Source: Auanema rhodensis (taxonomy: Eukaryota; Nematoda; Chromadorea; Rhabditida; Rhabditidae). Taken from it: a stretch of DNA of 64,000 bases. The notes under the pieces were generated by a model. The model had not been told where the DNA came from, searched no databases, and worked only from the letters and a program-made list of their open reading frames with translations. Position 1 is the stretch's first letter. Every line of letters begins with the position of its first letter. Positions 1-13,900 of this stretch are shown here, in pieces. The DNA lies in contig OZ059896.1 of NCBI GenBank assembly GCA_964057225.1, positions 1,426,001 to 1,490,000 of the forward strand, read 5' to 3'. The position numbers and the translations under genes are program-made.

Positions 1-510
1 AGATCGACGCAGCTTAAAAATCCGCATCGAATGCACTATACTACATTGAGAAACGCTTAATACAAAAATTAGTTATGATCGTTTGAAAAATGATGCATTA
101 GTGTATGTTGAGTTTCCATGTACACTCAAAATTGCTTCCAAAAACATTTTGACAAAAATTTTTTCAAAAAATTTCAAATCAATTTAGCGAAAAGTAGATG
201 TTTTTAGATTCCTTTTTTCAAGGCAAAAACGAAGGACAATGTAATTCAACGAAAAAATTAATTCTTCAGGGTGAAAATCGAGGATATAAGTGTGAACTTA
301 TATCAGTTCATATCTCGGTGCATTTTCAAGCTAGCGCAAATCTGATAGTACAGATCGACGCAGCTTAAAAATCCGCATCGAATGCACTATACTAAATTGA
401 GAAACGCTTAATACAAAAATTAGTTATGATCGTTTGAAAAATGATGCATTAGTGTATGTTGAGTTTCCATGTACACTCAAAATTGCTTCCAAAAACATTT
501 TGACAAAAAT

Positions 511-522
511 TTTTTCGAAAAA
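511..522. other. Perfect 12 bp dyad in satA (TTTTTCGAAAAA), one per CG-form unit
   Basis: The sequence TTTTTCGAAAAA is its own reverse complement and is flanked by further A and T runs, giving an extended imperfect dyad of about 19 bp. It recurs in most satA units. In many units the central CG is CA, and in a subset (for example near 23150, 24905 and 25965) one A is missing, giving 350 bp units. Long A and T runs of this type stiffen or bend DNA; any role here is inference. Confidence 0.7.
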
Positions 523-588
523 TTTCAAAATAATTTAGCGAAAAGTAGATGTTTTTAGATTCCTTTTTTCAAGGCAAAAACGAAGGAC

Positions 589-605
589 AATGTAATTCAA
601 CGAAA
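589..605 (-). other. CENP-B-box-like half motif in satA (minus strand)
   Basis: On the minus strand the unit reads TTTCGTTG followed by AA. This matches the first eight bases of the mammalian CENP-B box (YTTCGTTGGAARCGGGA) and the A at position 10, but the CGGG needed at positions 13-16 is absent. The half motif recurs in most satA units; units with CAACAAAA instead of CAACGAAA (41.1, 41.8, 45.3, 46.7, 47.1, 47.8 and 48.1 kb) lose its CG. Similarity to half of a short motif may be chance, and binding by a CENP-B-like protein is not shown. Confidence 0.35.
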
Positions 606-924
606 AAATTAATTCTTCAGGGTGAAAATCGAGGATATAAGTGTGAACTTATATCAGTTCATATCTCGGTGCATTTTCAAGCTAGCGCAAATCTGATAGT
701 ACAGATCGACGCAGCTTAAAAATCCGCATCGAATGCACTATACTAAATTGAGAAACGCTTAATACAAAAATTAGTTATGATCGTTTGAAAAATGACGCAT
801 TAGTGTATGTTGAGTTTCCATGTACACTCAAAATTGCTTCCAAAAACATTTTGACAAAAATTTTTTCGAAAAATTTCAAAATAATTTAGCGAAAAGTAGA
901 TGTTTTTAGATTCCTTTTTTTTAA

Positions 925-2170
925 GGCAAAAACGAAGGACAATGTAATTCAACGAAAAAATTAATTCTTCAGGGTGAAAATCGAGGATATAGGTGTGAAC
1001 TTATATCAGTTGATATCTCGGTGCATTTTCAAGCTAGCGCAAATCTGATAGTACAGATCGACGCAGCTTAAAAATCCGCATCGAATGCACTATACTACAT
1101 TGAGAAACGCTTAATACAAAATTTAGTTATGATCGTTTGAAAAATGATGCATTAGTGTATGTTGAGTTTCCATGTACACTCAAAATTGCTTCCAAAAACA
1201 TTTTGACAAAAATTTTTTCGAAAAATTTCAAAATAATTTAGCGAAAAGTGGATGTTTTTAGATTCCTTTTTTTGAGGCAAAAACGAAGGACAATGTAATT
1301 CAACGAAAAAATTAATTCTTCAGGGTGAAAATCGAGGATATAGGTGTGAACTTATATCAGTTGATATCTCGGTGCATTTTCAAGCTAGCGCAAATCTGAT
1401 AGTACAGATCGACGCAGCTTAAAAATCCGCATCGAATGCACTATACTACATTGAGAAACGCTTAATACAAAATTTAGTTATGATCGTTTGAAAAATGATG
1501 CATTAGTGTATGTTGAGTTTCCATGTACACTCAACATTGCTTCCAAAAACATTTTGACAAAAATTTTTTCGAAAAATTTCAAAATAATTTAGCGAAAAGT
1601 AGATGTTTTTAGATTCCTTTTTTCGAGGCAAAAACGATGGACAATGTTATTCAACGAAAAAATTAATTCTTCAGGGTGAAAATCGAGGATATAAGTGTGA
1701 ACTTATATCAGTTCATATCTCGGTGCATTTTCAAGCTAGCGCAAATCTGATAGTACAGATCGACGCAGCTTAAAAATCCGCATCGAATGCACTATACTAC
1801 ATTGAGAAACGCTTAATACAAAATTTAGTTATGATCGTTTGAAAAATGATGCATTAGTGTATGTTGAGTTTCCATGTACACTCAACATTGCTTCCAAAAA
1901 CATTTTGACAAAAATTTTTTCAAAAAATTTCAAAATAATTTAGCGAAAAGTAGATGTTTTTAGATTCCTTTTTTCAAGGCAAAAACGAAGGACAATGTAA
2001 TTCAACGAAAAAATTAATTCTTCAGGGTGAAAATCGAGGATATAAGTGTGAACTTATATCAGTTGATATCTCGGTGCATTTTCAAGCTAGCGCAAATCTG
2101 ATAGTACAGATCGACGCAGCTTAAAAATCCGCATCGAATGCACTATACTACATTGAGAAACGCTTAATAC
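925..2170. repeat. satA block resembling 5262-6507 (offset 4337 bp)
   Basis: The unit order here, including the rare GTGGATG variant at 1248, is repeated from about 5262 to 6507, where GTGGATG is at 5585. I noticed a C/G difference at 1714 and 6051, and agreement ends near 2171. The offset is not a whole number of units because one unit between the copies, near 3820, is truncated. This is an older or longer-range duplication within the left block. Confidence 0.7.
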
Positions 2171-3809
2171 AAAAATTAGTTATGATCGTTTGAAAAATGA
2201 TGCATTAGTGTATGTTGAGTTTCCATGTACACTCAACATTGCTTCCAAAAACATTTTGACAAAAATTTTTTCGAAAAATTTCAAAATAATTTAGCGAAAA
2301 GTAGATGTTTTTAGATTCCTTTTTTCGAGGCGAAAACGATGGACAATGTTATTCAACGAAAAAATTAATTCTTCAGGGTGAAAATCGAGGATATAAGTGT
2401 GAACTTATATCAGTTGATATCTCGGTGCATTTTCAAGCTAGCGCAAATCTGATAGTACAGATCGACGCAGCTTAAAAATCCGCATCGAATGCACTATACT
2501 ACATTGAGAAACGCTTAATACAAAAATTAGTTATGATCGTTTGAAAAATGATGCATTAGTGTATGTTGAGTTTCCATGTACACTCAAAATTGCTTCCAAA
2601 AACATTTTGACAAAAATTTTTTCAAAAAATTTCAAAATAATTTAGCGAAAAGTAGATGTTTTTAGATTCCTTTTTTCAAGGCAAAAACGATGGACAATGT
2701 TATTCAACGAAAAAATTAATTCTTCAGGGTGAAAATCGAGGATATAGGTGTGAACTTATATCAGTTGATATCTCGGTGCATTTTCAAGCTAGCGCAAATC
2801 TGATAGTACAGATCGACGCAGCTTAAAAATCCGCATCGAATGCACTATACTACATTGAGAAACGCTTAATACAAAATTTAGTTATGATCGTTTGAAAAAT
2901 GATGCATTAGTGTATGTTGAGTTTCCATGTACACTCAACATTGCTTCCAAAAACATTTTGACAAAAATTTTTTCGAAAAATTTCAAAATAATTTAGCGAA
3001 AAGTAGATGTTTTTAGATTCCTTTTTTCAAGGCAAAAACGAAGGACAATGTAATTCAACGAAAAAATTAATTCTTCAGGGTGAAAATCGAGGATATAAGT
3101 GTGAACTTATATCAGTTCATATCTCGGTGCATTTTCAAGCTAGCGCAAATCTGATAGTACAGATCGACGCAGCTTAAAAATCCGCATCGAATGCACTATA
3201 CTAAATTGAGAAACGCTTAATACAAAAATTAGTTATGATCGTTTGAAAAATGATGCATTAGTGTATGTTGAGTTTCCATGTACACTCAAAATTGCTTCCA
3301 AAAACATTTTGACAAAAATTTTTTCGAAAAATTTCAAAATAATTTAGCGAAAAGTAGATGTTTTTAGATTCCTTTTTTTGAGGCAAAAACGAAGGACAAT
3401 GTAATTCAACGAAAAAATTAATTCTTCAGGGTGAAAATCGAGGATATAGGTGTGAACTTATATCAGTTGATATCTCGGTGCATTTTCAAGCTAGCGCAAA
3501 TCTGATAGTACAGATCGACGCAGCTTAAAAATCCGCATCGAATGCACTATACTACATTGAGAAACGCTTAATACAAAATTTAGTTATGATCGTTTGAAAA
3601 ATGATGCATTAGTGTATGTTGAGTTTCCATGTACACTCAAAATTGCTTCCAAAAACATTTTGACAAAATTTTTTTCGAAAAATTTCAAAATAATTTAGCA
3701 AAAAGTAGATGTTTTCAGATTCCTTTTTTTGAGGCAAAAACGATGGACAATGTTATTCAACGAAAAAATTAATTCTTCAGGGTGAAAATCGAGGATATAA
3801 GTGTGAACT

Positions 3810-3830
3810 TATATCAGTTATCAGCAAAAA
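3810..3830. repeat. Truncated satA unit with internal deletion joint
   Basis: Unit sequence runs normally to ATATCAGTT (ending 3819), then three bases ATC, then resumes at AGCAAAAAGTAG (3823). About 228 bp of unit sequence (coordinates 309-351 and 1-185) are absent, leaving a spacing of about 125 bp between successive CCTTTTTT landmarks. Only trivial homology is seen at the joint, and the three extra bases look like filler, as in end joining. Confidence 0.85.
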
Positions 3831-5399
3831 GTAGATGTTTTTAGATTCCTTTTTTCAAAGCAAAAACGATGGACAATGTTATTCAACGAAAAAATTAATT
3901 CTTCAGGGTGAAAATCGAGGATATAAGTGTGAACTTATATCAGTTGATATCTCGGTGCATTTTCAAGCTAGCGCAAATCTGATAGTACAGATCGACGCAG
4001 CTTAAAAATCCGCATCGAATGCACTATACTACATTGAGAAACGCTTAATACAAAATTTAGTTATGATCGTTTGAAAAATGATGCATTAGTGTATGTTGAG
4101 TTTCCATGTACACTCAACATTGCTTCCAAAAACATTTTGACAAAAATTTTTTCAAAAAATTTCAAAATAATTTAGCAAAAAGTAGATGTTTTTAGATTCC
4201 TTTTTTCAAGGCAAAAACGAAGGACAATGTAATTCAACGAAAAAATTAATTCTTCAGGGTGAAAATCGAGGATATAAGTGTGAACTTATATCAGTTGATA
4301 TCTCGGTGCATTTTCAAGCTAGCGCAAATCTGATAGTACAGATCGACGCAGCTTAAAAATCCGCATCGAATGCACTATACTACATTGAGAAACGCTTAAT
4401 ACAAAATTTAGTTATGATCGTTTGAAAAATGATGCATTAGTGTATGTTGAGTTTCCATGTACACTCAAAATTGCTTCCAAAAACATTTTGACAAAAATTT
4501 TTTCGAAAAATTTCAAAATAATTTAGCGAAAAGTAGATGTTTTTAGATTCCTTTTTTCAAGGCAAAAACGATGGACAATGTTATTCAACGAAAAAATTAA
4601 TTCTTCAGGGTGAAAATCGAGGATATAGGTGTGAACTTATATCAGTTGATATCTCGGTGCATTTTCAAGCTAGCGCAAATCTGATAACACAGATCTACAC
4701 AGCTTGAAAATGCGCATTGAATGCACTATACTACATTGAGAAAAGCTTAATACAAAAATTAGTTATGATCGTTTGAAAAATGATGCATTAGTGTATGTTG
4801 AGTTTCCATGTACACTCAAAATTACTTCCAAAAACACTTTGACAAAAAATTTTCGTAAAATTTCAAAATAATTTAGCGAAAAGTAGATGTTTTTAGATTC
4901 CTTTTTTCAAGGCAAAAACGAAGGACAATGTAATTCAACGAAAAAATTAATTCTTCAGGGTGAAAATCGAGGATATAAGTGTGAACTTATATCAGTTCAT
5001 ATCTCGGTGCATTTTCAAGCTAGCGCAAATCTGATAGTACAGATCGACGCAGCTTAAAAATCCGCATCGAATGCACTATACTAAATTGAGAAAGGCTTAA
5101 TACAAAAATTAGTTATGATCGTTTGAAAAATGATGCATTAGTGTATGTTGAGTTTCTATGTACACTCAAAATTGCTTCCAAAAACATTTTGACAAAAATT
5201 TTTTCGAAAAATTTCAAAATAATTTAGCGAAAAGTAGATGTTTTTAGATTCCTTTTTTTGAGGCAAAAACGAAGGACAATGTAATTCAACGAAAAAATTA
5301 ATTCTTCAGGGTGAAAATCGAGGATATAGGTGTGAACTTATATCAGTTGATATCTCGGTGCATTTTCAAGCTAGCGCAAATCTGATAGTACAGATCGAC

Positions 5400-7505
5400 G
5401 CAGCTTAAAAATCCGCATCGAATGCACTATACTACATTGAGAAACGCTTAATACAAAATTTAGTTATGATCGTTTGAAAAATGATGCATTAGTGTATGTT
5501 GAGTTTCCATGTACACTCAAAATTGCTTCCAAAAACATTTTGACAAAAATTTTTTCGAAAAATTTCAAAATAATTTAGCGAAAAGTGGATGTTTTTAGAT
5601 TCCTTTTTTTGAGGCAAAAACGAAGGACAATGTAATTCAACGAAAAAATTAATTCTTCAGGGTGAAAATCGAGGATATAGGTGTGAACTTATATCAGTTG
5701 ATATCTCGGTGCATTTTCAAGCTAGCGCAAATCTGATAGTACAGATCGACGCAGCTTAAAAATCCGCATCGAATGCACTATACTACATTGAGAAACGCTT
5801 AATACAAAATTTAGTTATGATCGTTTGAAAAATGATGCATTAGTGTATGTTGAGTTTCCATGTACACTCAACATTGCTTCCAAAAACATTTTGACAAAAA
5901 TTTTTTCGAAAAATTTCAAAATAATTTAGCGAAAAGTAGATGTTTTTAGATTCCTTTTTTCGAGGCAAAAACGATGGACAATGTTATTCAACGAAAAAAT
6001 TAATTCTTCAGGGTGAAAATCGAGGATATAAGTGTGAACTTATATCAGTTGATATCTCGGTGCATTTTCAAGCTAGCGCAAATCTGATAGTACAGATCGA
6101 CGCAGCTTAAAAATCCGCATCGAATGCACTATACTACATTGAGAAACGCTTAATACAAAATTTAGTTATGATCGTTTGAAAAATGATGCATTAGTGTATG
6201 TTGAGTTTCCATGTACACTCAACATTGCTTCCAAAAACATTTTGACAAAAATTTTTTCAAAAAATTTCAAAATAATTTAGCGAAAAGTAGATGTTTTTAG
6301 ATTCCTTTTTTCAAGGCAAAAACGAAGGACAATGTAATTCAACGAAAAAATTAATTCTTCAGGGTGAAAATCGAGGATATAAGTGTGAACTTATATCAGT
6401 TGATATCTCGGTGCATTTTCAAGCTAGCGCAAATCTGATAGTACAGATCGACGCAGCTTAAAAATCCGCATCGAATGCACTATACTACATTGAGAAACGC
6501 TTAATACAAAATTTAGTTATGATCGTTTGAAAAATGATGCATTAGTGTATGTTGAGTTTCCATGTACACTCAAAATTGCTTCCAAAAACATTTTGACAAA
6601 AATTTTTTCGAAAAATTTCAAAATAATTTAGCGAAAAGTGGATGTTTTTAGATTCCTTTTTTTGAGGCAAAAACGAAGGACAATGTAATTCAACGAAAAA
6701 ATTAATTCTTCAGGGTGAAAATCGAGGATATAGGTGTGAACTTATATCAGTTGATATCTCGGTGCATTTTCAAGCTAGCGCAAATCTGATAGTACAGATC
6801 GACGCAGCTTAAAAATCCGCATCGAATGCACTATACTACATTGAGAAACGCTTAATACAAAATTTAGTTATGATCGTTTGAAAAATGATGCATTAGTGTA
6901 TGTTGAGTTTCCATGTACACTCAACATTGCTTCCAAAAACATTTTGACAAAAATTTTTTCGAAAAATTTCAAAATAATTTAGCGAAAAGTAGATGTTTTT
7001 AGATTCCTTTTTTCGAGGCAAAAACGATGGACAATGTTATTCAACGAAAAAATTAATTCTTCAGGGTGAAAATCGAGGATATAAGTGTGAACTTATATCA
7101 GTTGATATCTCGGTGCATTTTCAAGCTAGCGCAAATCTGATAGTACAGATCGACGCAGCTTAAAAATCCGCATCGAATGCACTATACTACATTGAGAAAC
7201 GCTTAATACAAAATTTAGTTATGATCGTTTGAAAAATGATGCATTAGTGTATGTTGAGTTTCCATGTACACTCAACATTGCTTCCAAAAACATTTTGACA
7301 AAAATTTTTTCAAAAAATTTCAAAATAATTTAGCGAAAAGTAGATGTTTTTAGATTTCTTTTTTCAAGGCAAAAACGAAGGACAATGTAATTCAACGAAA
7401 AAATTAATTCTTCAGGGTGAAAATCGAGGATATAAGTGTGAACTTATATCAGTTCATATCTCGGTGCATTTTCAAGCTAGCGCAAATCTGATAGTACAGA
7501 TCGAC
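5400..7505. repeat. satA trimer higher-order repeat, two tandem copies (1053 bp)
   Basis: Three successive units, distinguished by GTGGATG with TTTGAGGC, by CGAGGC with CGATGG, and by CAAGGC with CGAAGG, occur twice in the same order. The GTGG landmark is at 5585 and again at 6638, which is exactly 3 x 351 bp. The second copy is also the start of the 14-unit duplication copied at 10.95 kb. The pattern is that of unequal exchange in multi-unit blocks. Confidence 0.8.
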
Positions 7506-9983
7506 GCAGCTTAAAAATCCGCATCGAATGCACTATACTAAATTGAGAAACGCTTAATACAAAATTTAGTTATGATCGTTTGAAAAATGATGCATTAGTG
7601 TATGTTGAGTTTCCATGTACACTCAACATTGCTTCCAAAAACATTTTGACAAAAATTTTTTCAAAAAATTTCAAAATAATTTAGCGAAAAGTAGATGTTT
7701 TTAGATTTCTTTTTTCAAGGCAAAAACGAAGGACAATGTAATTCAACGAAAAAATTAATTCTTCAGGGTGAAAATCGAAAATATAAGTGTGAACTTATAT
7801 CAGTTGATATCTCGGTGCATTTTTCAGCTAGCGCAAATCTGATAACACAGATCGACGCAGCTTAAAAATCCGCATCGAATGCACTATACTACATTGAGAA
7901 ACGCTTAATACCAAAATTAGTTATGATCGTTTGAAAAATGATGCATTAGTGTATGTTGAGTTTCCATGTACACTCAAAATTGCTTCCAAAAACATTTTGA
8001 CAAAATTTTTTTCGAAAAATTTCAAAATAATTTAGCAAAAAGTAGATGTTTTCAGATTCCTTTTTTTGAGGCAAAAACGATGGACAATGTTATTCAACGA
8101 AAAAATTAATTCTTCAGGGTGAAAATCGAGGATATAAGTGTGAACTTATATCAGTTCATATCTCGGTGCATTTTCAAGCTAGCGCAAATCTGATAACACA
8201 GATCGACGCAGCTTAAAATTCCGCATCGATTGCATCATACTACAATGAGAAAAGCTTAATAAAAAAATTAGTTATGATCGTTTGAAAAATGATGCATTCG
8301 TGTATGTTGAGTTTCCATGTACACTCAAAATTGCTTCCAAAAACATTTTGACAAAATTTTTTTCGAAAAATTTCAAAATAATTTAGCAAAAAGTAGATGT
8401 TTTTAGATTCCTTTTTTCAAAGCAAAAACGATGGACAATGTTATTCAACGAAAAAATTAATTCTTCAGGGTGAAAATCGAGGATATAAGTGTGAACTTAT
8501 ATCAGTTGATATCTCGGTGCATTTTCAAGCTAGCGCAAATCTGATAACACAGATCTACACAGCTTAAAAATGCGCATTGAATGCACTATACTACATTGTG
8601 AAAAGCTTAATACAAAAATTAGTTATGATCGTTTGAAAAATGATGCATTAGTGTATGTTGAGTTTCCATGTACACTCAAAATTGCTTCCAAAAACATTTT
8701 GACAAAAATTTTTTCGAAAAATTTCAAAATAATTTAGCAAAAAGTAGATGTTTTTAGATTCCTTTTTTCAAGGCAAAAACGATGGACAATGTTATTCAAC
8801 GAAAAAATTAATTCTTCAGGGTGAAAATCGAGGATATAAGTGTGAACTTGTATCAGTTGATATCTCGGTGAATTTTTAAGCTAGCGCAAATCTGATAACA
8901 CAGATCTACACAGCTTAAAAATGCGCATCGGATGCACTATACTACATTGAGAAAAGCTTAATACAAAAATAAGTTATGATCGTTTGAAAAATGATGCATT
9001 AGTGTATGTTGAGTTTCCATGTACACTCAAAATTGCTTCCAAAAACAATTTGACAAAAATTGTTTCGAAAAATTTCAAAATAATTTAGCAAAAAGTAGAT
9101 GTTTTTAGATTCCTTTTTTCAAGGCAAAAACGATGGACAATGTAATTCAACGAAAAAATTAATTCTTCAGGGTGAAAATCGAGGATATAAGTGTGAACTT
9201 ATATTAGTTGATATCTCGGTGCATTTTCAAGCTAGCGCAAATCTGATAACACAGATCTACACAGCTTGAAAATGCGCATTGAATGCACTATACTACATTG
9301 AGAAAAGCTTAATACAAAAATTAGTTATGATCGTTTGAAAAATGATGCATTAGTGTATGTTGAGTTTCCATGTACACTCAAAATTACTTCCAAAAACACT
9401 TTGACAAAAAATTTTCGTAAAATTTCAAAATAATTTAGCAAAAAGTAGATGTTTTTAGATTCCTTTTTTCAAGGCAAAAACGATGGACAATGTAATTCAA
9501 CGAAAAAATTAATTCTTCAGGGTGAAAATCGAGGATATAAGTGTGAACTTATATCAGTTGATATCTCGGTGCATTTTCAAGCTAGCGCAAATCTGATAAC
9601 ACAGATCTACACAGCTTAAAAATGCGCATTGAATGCACTATACTACATTGTGAAAAGCTTAATACAAAAATTAGTTATGATCGTTTGAAAAATGATGCAT
9701 TAGTGTATGTTGAGTTTCCATGTACACTCAAAATTGCTTCCAAAAACATTTTGACAAAAATTTTTTCGAAAAATTTCAAAATAATTTAGCAAAAAGTAGA
9801 TGTTTTTAGATTCCTTTTTTCAAAGCGAAAACGATGGACAATGTTATTCAACGAAAAAGTTAATTCTTCAGGGTGAAAATCGAGGATATAAGTGTGAACA
9901 TATATCAGTTGATATCTCGGTGCATTTTCAAGCTAGCGCAAATCTGATAACACAGATCGACGCAGCTTAAAATTCCGCATCGA
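6032..9983. repeat. Copy 1 of a 14-unit (4914 bp offset) satA duplication
   Basis: Every variant I checked in this block recurs at +4914 bp (14 x 351) in 10946-14897. Shared rare markers include GTGGATG at 6638, TACCAAAATT near 7909, CTACAATGAG near 8241, GAACTTGTATC near 8845, TTGTTTCG near 9059 and TTTTCGTAAAATTTC near 9412. Two differences were seen: C at 8236 versus T, and G at 9859 versus A. The match breaks at 6031/10945 on the left and at about 9984/14898 on the right. Near-identity over about 3.95 kb implies a recent exchange or amplification. Confidence 0.88.
7840..9983. repeat. Diverged satA variant block (GATAACACAG / GATCTACACAG)
   Basis: Units here differ from their neighbours in GATAACACAG instead of GATAGTACAG, frequent GATCTACACAG, TGCGCATTG, GAAAAGCTTAAT and AGCAAAAAG. 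They also differ more from each other than surrounding units do. A single unit of this kind near 4679-4870 matches the one at 9241-9432. Blocks of less homogenised units inside a homogeneous array are usual where exchange is less frequent; this block was nevertheless copied whole to 12.75-14.90 kb. Confidence 0.75.
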
Positions 9984-10945
9984 GTGCACTATACTACATT
10001 AAGAAAAGCTTAATACAAAAATTAGTTATGATCGTTTGAAAAATGATGCATTAGTGTATGTTGAGTTTCCATGTACACTCAACATTGCTTCCAAAAACAT
10101 TTTGACAAAAATTTTTTCGAAAAATTTCAAAATTAATTTAGCGAAAAGTAGATGTTTTTAGATTCCTTTTTTCGAGGCAAAAACGATGGACAATGTTATT
10201 CAACGAAAAAATTAATTCTTCAGGGTGAAAATCGAGGATATAAGTGTGAACTTATATCAGTTGATATCTCGGTGCATTTTCAAGCTAGCGCAAATCTGAT
10301 AGTACAGATCGACGCAGCTTAAAAATCCGCATCGAATGCACTATACTACATTGAGAAACGCTTAATACAAAAATTAGTTATGATCGTTTGAAAAATGATG
10401 CATTAGTGTATGTTGAGTTTCCATGTACACTCAAAATTGCTTCCAAAAACATTTTGACAAAAATTTTTTCAAAAAATTTCAAAATAATTTAGCGAAAAGT
10501 AGATGTTTTTAGATTCCTTTTTTCAAGGCAAAAACGATGGACAATGTTATTCAACGAAAAAATTAATTCTTCAGGGTGAAAATCGAGGATATATGTGTGA
10601 ACTTATATCAGTTGATATCTCGGTGCATTTTCAAGCTAGCGCAAATCTGATAGTACAGATCGACGCAGCTTAAAAATCCGCATCGAATGCACTATACTAC
10701 ATTGAGAAACGCTTAATACAAAATTTAGTTATGATCGTTTGAAAAATGATGCATTAGTGTATGTTGAGTTTCCATGTACACTCAACATTGCTTCCAAAAA
10801 CATTTTGACAAAAATTTTTTCGAAAAATTTCAAAATAATTTAGCGAAAAGTAGATGTTTTTAGATTCCTTTTTTCAAGGCAAAAACGATGGACAATGTTA
10901 TTCAACGAAAAAATTAATTCTTCAGGGTGAAAATCGAGGATATAT

Positions 10946-13900
10946 GTGTGAACTTATATCAGTTGATATCTCGGTGCATTTTCAAGCTAGCGCAAATCTG
11001 ATAGTACAGATCGACGCAGCTTAAAAATCCGCATCGAATGCACTATACTACATTGAGAAACGCTTAATACAAAATTTAGTTATGATCGTTTGAAAAATGA
11101 TGCATTAGTGTATGTTGAGTTTCCATGTACACTCAACATTGCTTCCAAAAACATTTTGACAAAAATTTTTTCAAAAAATTTCAAAATAATTTAGCGAAAA
11201 GTAGATGTTTTTAGATTCCTTTTTTCAAGGCAAAAACGAAGGACAATGTAATTCAACGAAAAAATTAATTCTTCAGGGTGAAAATCGAGGATATAAGTGT
11301 GAACTTATATCAGTTGATATCTCGGTGCATTTTCAAGCTAGCGCAAATCTGATAGTACAGATCGACGCAGCTTAAAAATCCGCATCGAATGCACTATACT
11401 ACATTGAGAAACGCTTAATACAAAATTTAGTTATGATCGTTTGAAAAATGATGCATTAGTGTATGTTGAGTTTCCATGTACACTCAAAATTGCTTCCAAA
11501 AACATTTTGACAAAAATTTTTTCGAAAAATTTCAAAATAATTTAGCGAAAAGTGGATGTTTTTAGATTCCTTTTTTTGAGGCAAAAACGAAGGACAATGT
11601 AATTCAACGAAAAAATTAATTCTTCAGGGTGAAAATCGAGGATATAGGTGTGAACTTATATCAGTTGATATCTCGGTGCATTTTCAAGCTAGCGCAAATC
11701 TGATAGTACAGATCGACGCAGCTTAAAAATCCGCATCGAATGCACTATACTACATTGAGAAACGCTTAATACAAAATTTAGTTATGATCGTTTGAAAAAT
11801 GATGCATTAGTGTATGTTGAGTTTCCATGTACACTCAACATTGCTTCCAAAAACATTTTGACAAAAATTTTTTCGAAAAATTTCAAAATAATTTAGCGAA
11901 AAGTAGATGTTTTTAGATTCCTTTTTTCGAGGCAAAAACGATGGACAATGTTATTCAACGAAAAAATTAATTCTTCAGGGTGAAAATCGAGGATATAAGT
12001 GTGAACTTATATCAGTTGATATCTCGGTGCATTTTCAAGCTAGCGCAAATCTGATAGTACAGATCGACGCAGCTTAAAAATCCGCATCGAATGCACTATA
12101 CTACATTGAGAAACGCTTAATACAAAATTTAGTTATGATCGTTTGAAAAATGATGCATTAGTGTATGTTGAGTTTCCATGTACACTCAACATTGCTTCCA
12201 AAAACATTTTGACAAAAATTTTTTCAAAAAATTTCAAAATAATTTAGCGAAAAGTAGATGTTTTTAGATTTCTTTTTTCAAGGCAAAAACGAAGGACAAT
12301 GTAATTCAACGAAAAAATTAATTCTTCAGGGTGAAAATCGAGGATATAAGTGTGAACTTATATCAGTTCATATCTCGGTGCATTTTCAAGCTAGCGCAAA
12401 TCTGATAGTACAGATCGACGCAGCTTAAAAATCCGCATCGAATGCACTATACTAAATTGAGAAACGCTTAATACAAAATTTAGTTATGATCGTTTGAAAA
12501 ATGATGCATTAGTGTATGTTGAGTTTCCATGTACACTCAACATTGCTTCCAAAAACATTTTGACAAAAATTTTTTCAAAAAATTTCAAAATAATTTAGCG
12601 AAAAGTAGATGTTTTTAGATTTCTTTTTTCAAGGCAAAAACGAAGGACAATGTAATTCAACGAAAAAATTAATTCTTCAGGGTGAAAATCGAAAATATAA
12701 GTGTGAACTTATATCAGTTGATATCTCGGTGCATTTTTCAGCTAGCGCAAATCTGATAACACAGATCGACGCAGCTTAAAAATCCGCATCGAATGCACTA
12801 TACTACATTGAGAAACGCTTAATACCAAAATTAGTTATGATCGTTTGAAAAATGATGCATTAGTGTATGTTGAGTTTCCATGTACACTCAAAATTGCTTC
12901 CAAAAACATTTTGACAAAATTTTTTTCGAAAAATTTCAAAATAATTTAGCAAAAAGTAGATGTTTTCAGATTCCTTTTTTTGAGGCAAAAACGATGGACA
13001 ATGTTATTCAACGAAAAAATTAATTCTTCAGGGTGAAAATCGAGGATATAAGTGTGAACTTATATCAGTTCATATCTCGGTGCATTTTCAAGCTAGCGCA
13101 AATCTGATAACACAGATCGACGCAGCTTAAAATTCCGCATCGATTGCATTATACTACAATGAGAAAAGCTTAATAAAAAAATTAGTTATGATCGTTTGAA
13201 AAATGATGCATTCGTGTATGTTGAGTTTCCATGTACACTCAAAATTGCTTCCAAAAACATTTTGACAAAATTTTTTTCGAAAAATTTCAAAATAATTTAG
13301 CAAAAAGTAGATGTTTTTAGATTCCTTTTTTCAAAGCAAAAACGATGGACAATGTTATTCAACGAAAAAATTAATTCTTCAGGGTGAAAATCGAGGATAT
13401 AAGTGTGAACTTATATCAGTTGATATCTCGGTGCATTTTCAAGCTAGCGCAAATCTGATAACACAGATCTACACAGCTTAAAAATGCGCATTGAATGCAC
13501 TATACTACATTGTGAAAAGCTTAATACAAAAATTAGTTATGATCGTTTGAAAAATGATGCATTAGTGTATGTTGAGTTTCCATGTACACTCAAAATTGCT
13601 TCCAAAAACATTTTGACAAAAATTTTTTCGAAAAATTTCAAAATAATTTAGCAAAAAGTAGATGTTTTTAGATTCCTTTTTTCAAGGCAAAAACGATGGA
13701 CAATGTTATTCAACGAAAAAATTAATTCTTCAGGGTGAAAATCGAGGATATAAGTGTGAACTTGTATCAGTTGATATCTCGGTGAATTTTTAAGCTAGCG
13801 CAAATCTGATAACACAGATCTACACAGCTTAAAAATGCGCATCGGATGCACTATACTACATTGAGAAAAGCTTAATACAAAAATAAGTTATGATCGTTTG

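Larger units (their letters stand above)
352..702. repeat. Reference satA unit, used for unit coordinates
   Basis: This unit sets the coordinates used in the other entries (base 352 is coordinate 1). Landmarks in order: CCGCATCG near coordinate 22; ATGCATTAGTG near 91; CATGTACACTC; an AT-rich dyad TTTTTCGAAAAA at 160-171; TTTAGCGAAAAG near 183; GATGTTTTTAGATTCC near 198; CAACGAAA at 247; GAGGATATAAG; the near-palindrome AACTTATATCAGTT; and AAGCTAGCGCAAATC near the end. Most units carry one ATGCAT and one GCTAGC. The length is a multiple of three (117 codons), so reading frames stay in register from unit to unit. No convincing two-half internal structure is visible. Confidence 0.9.
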
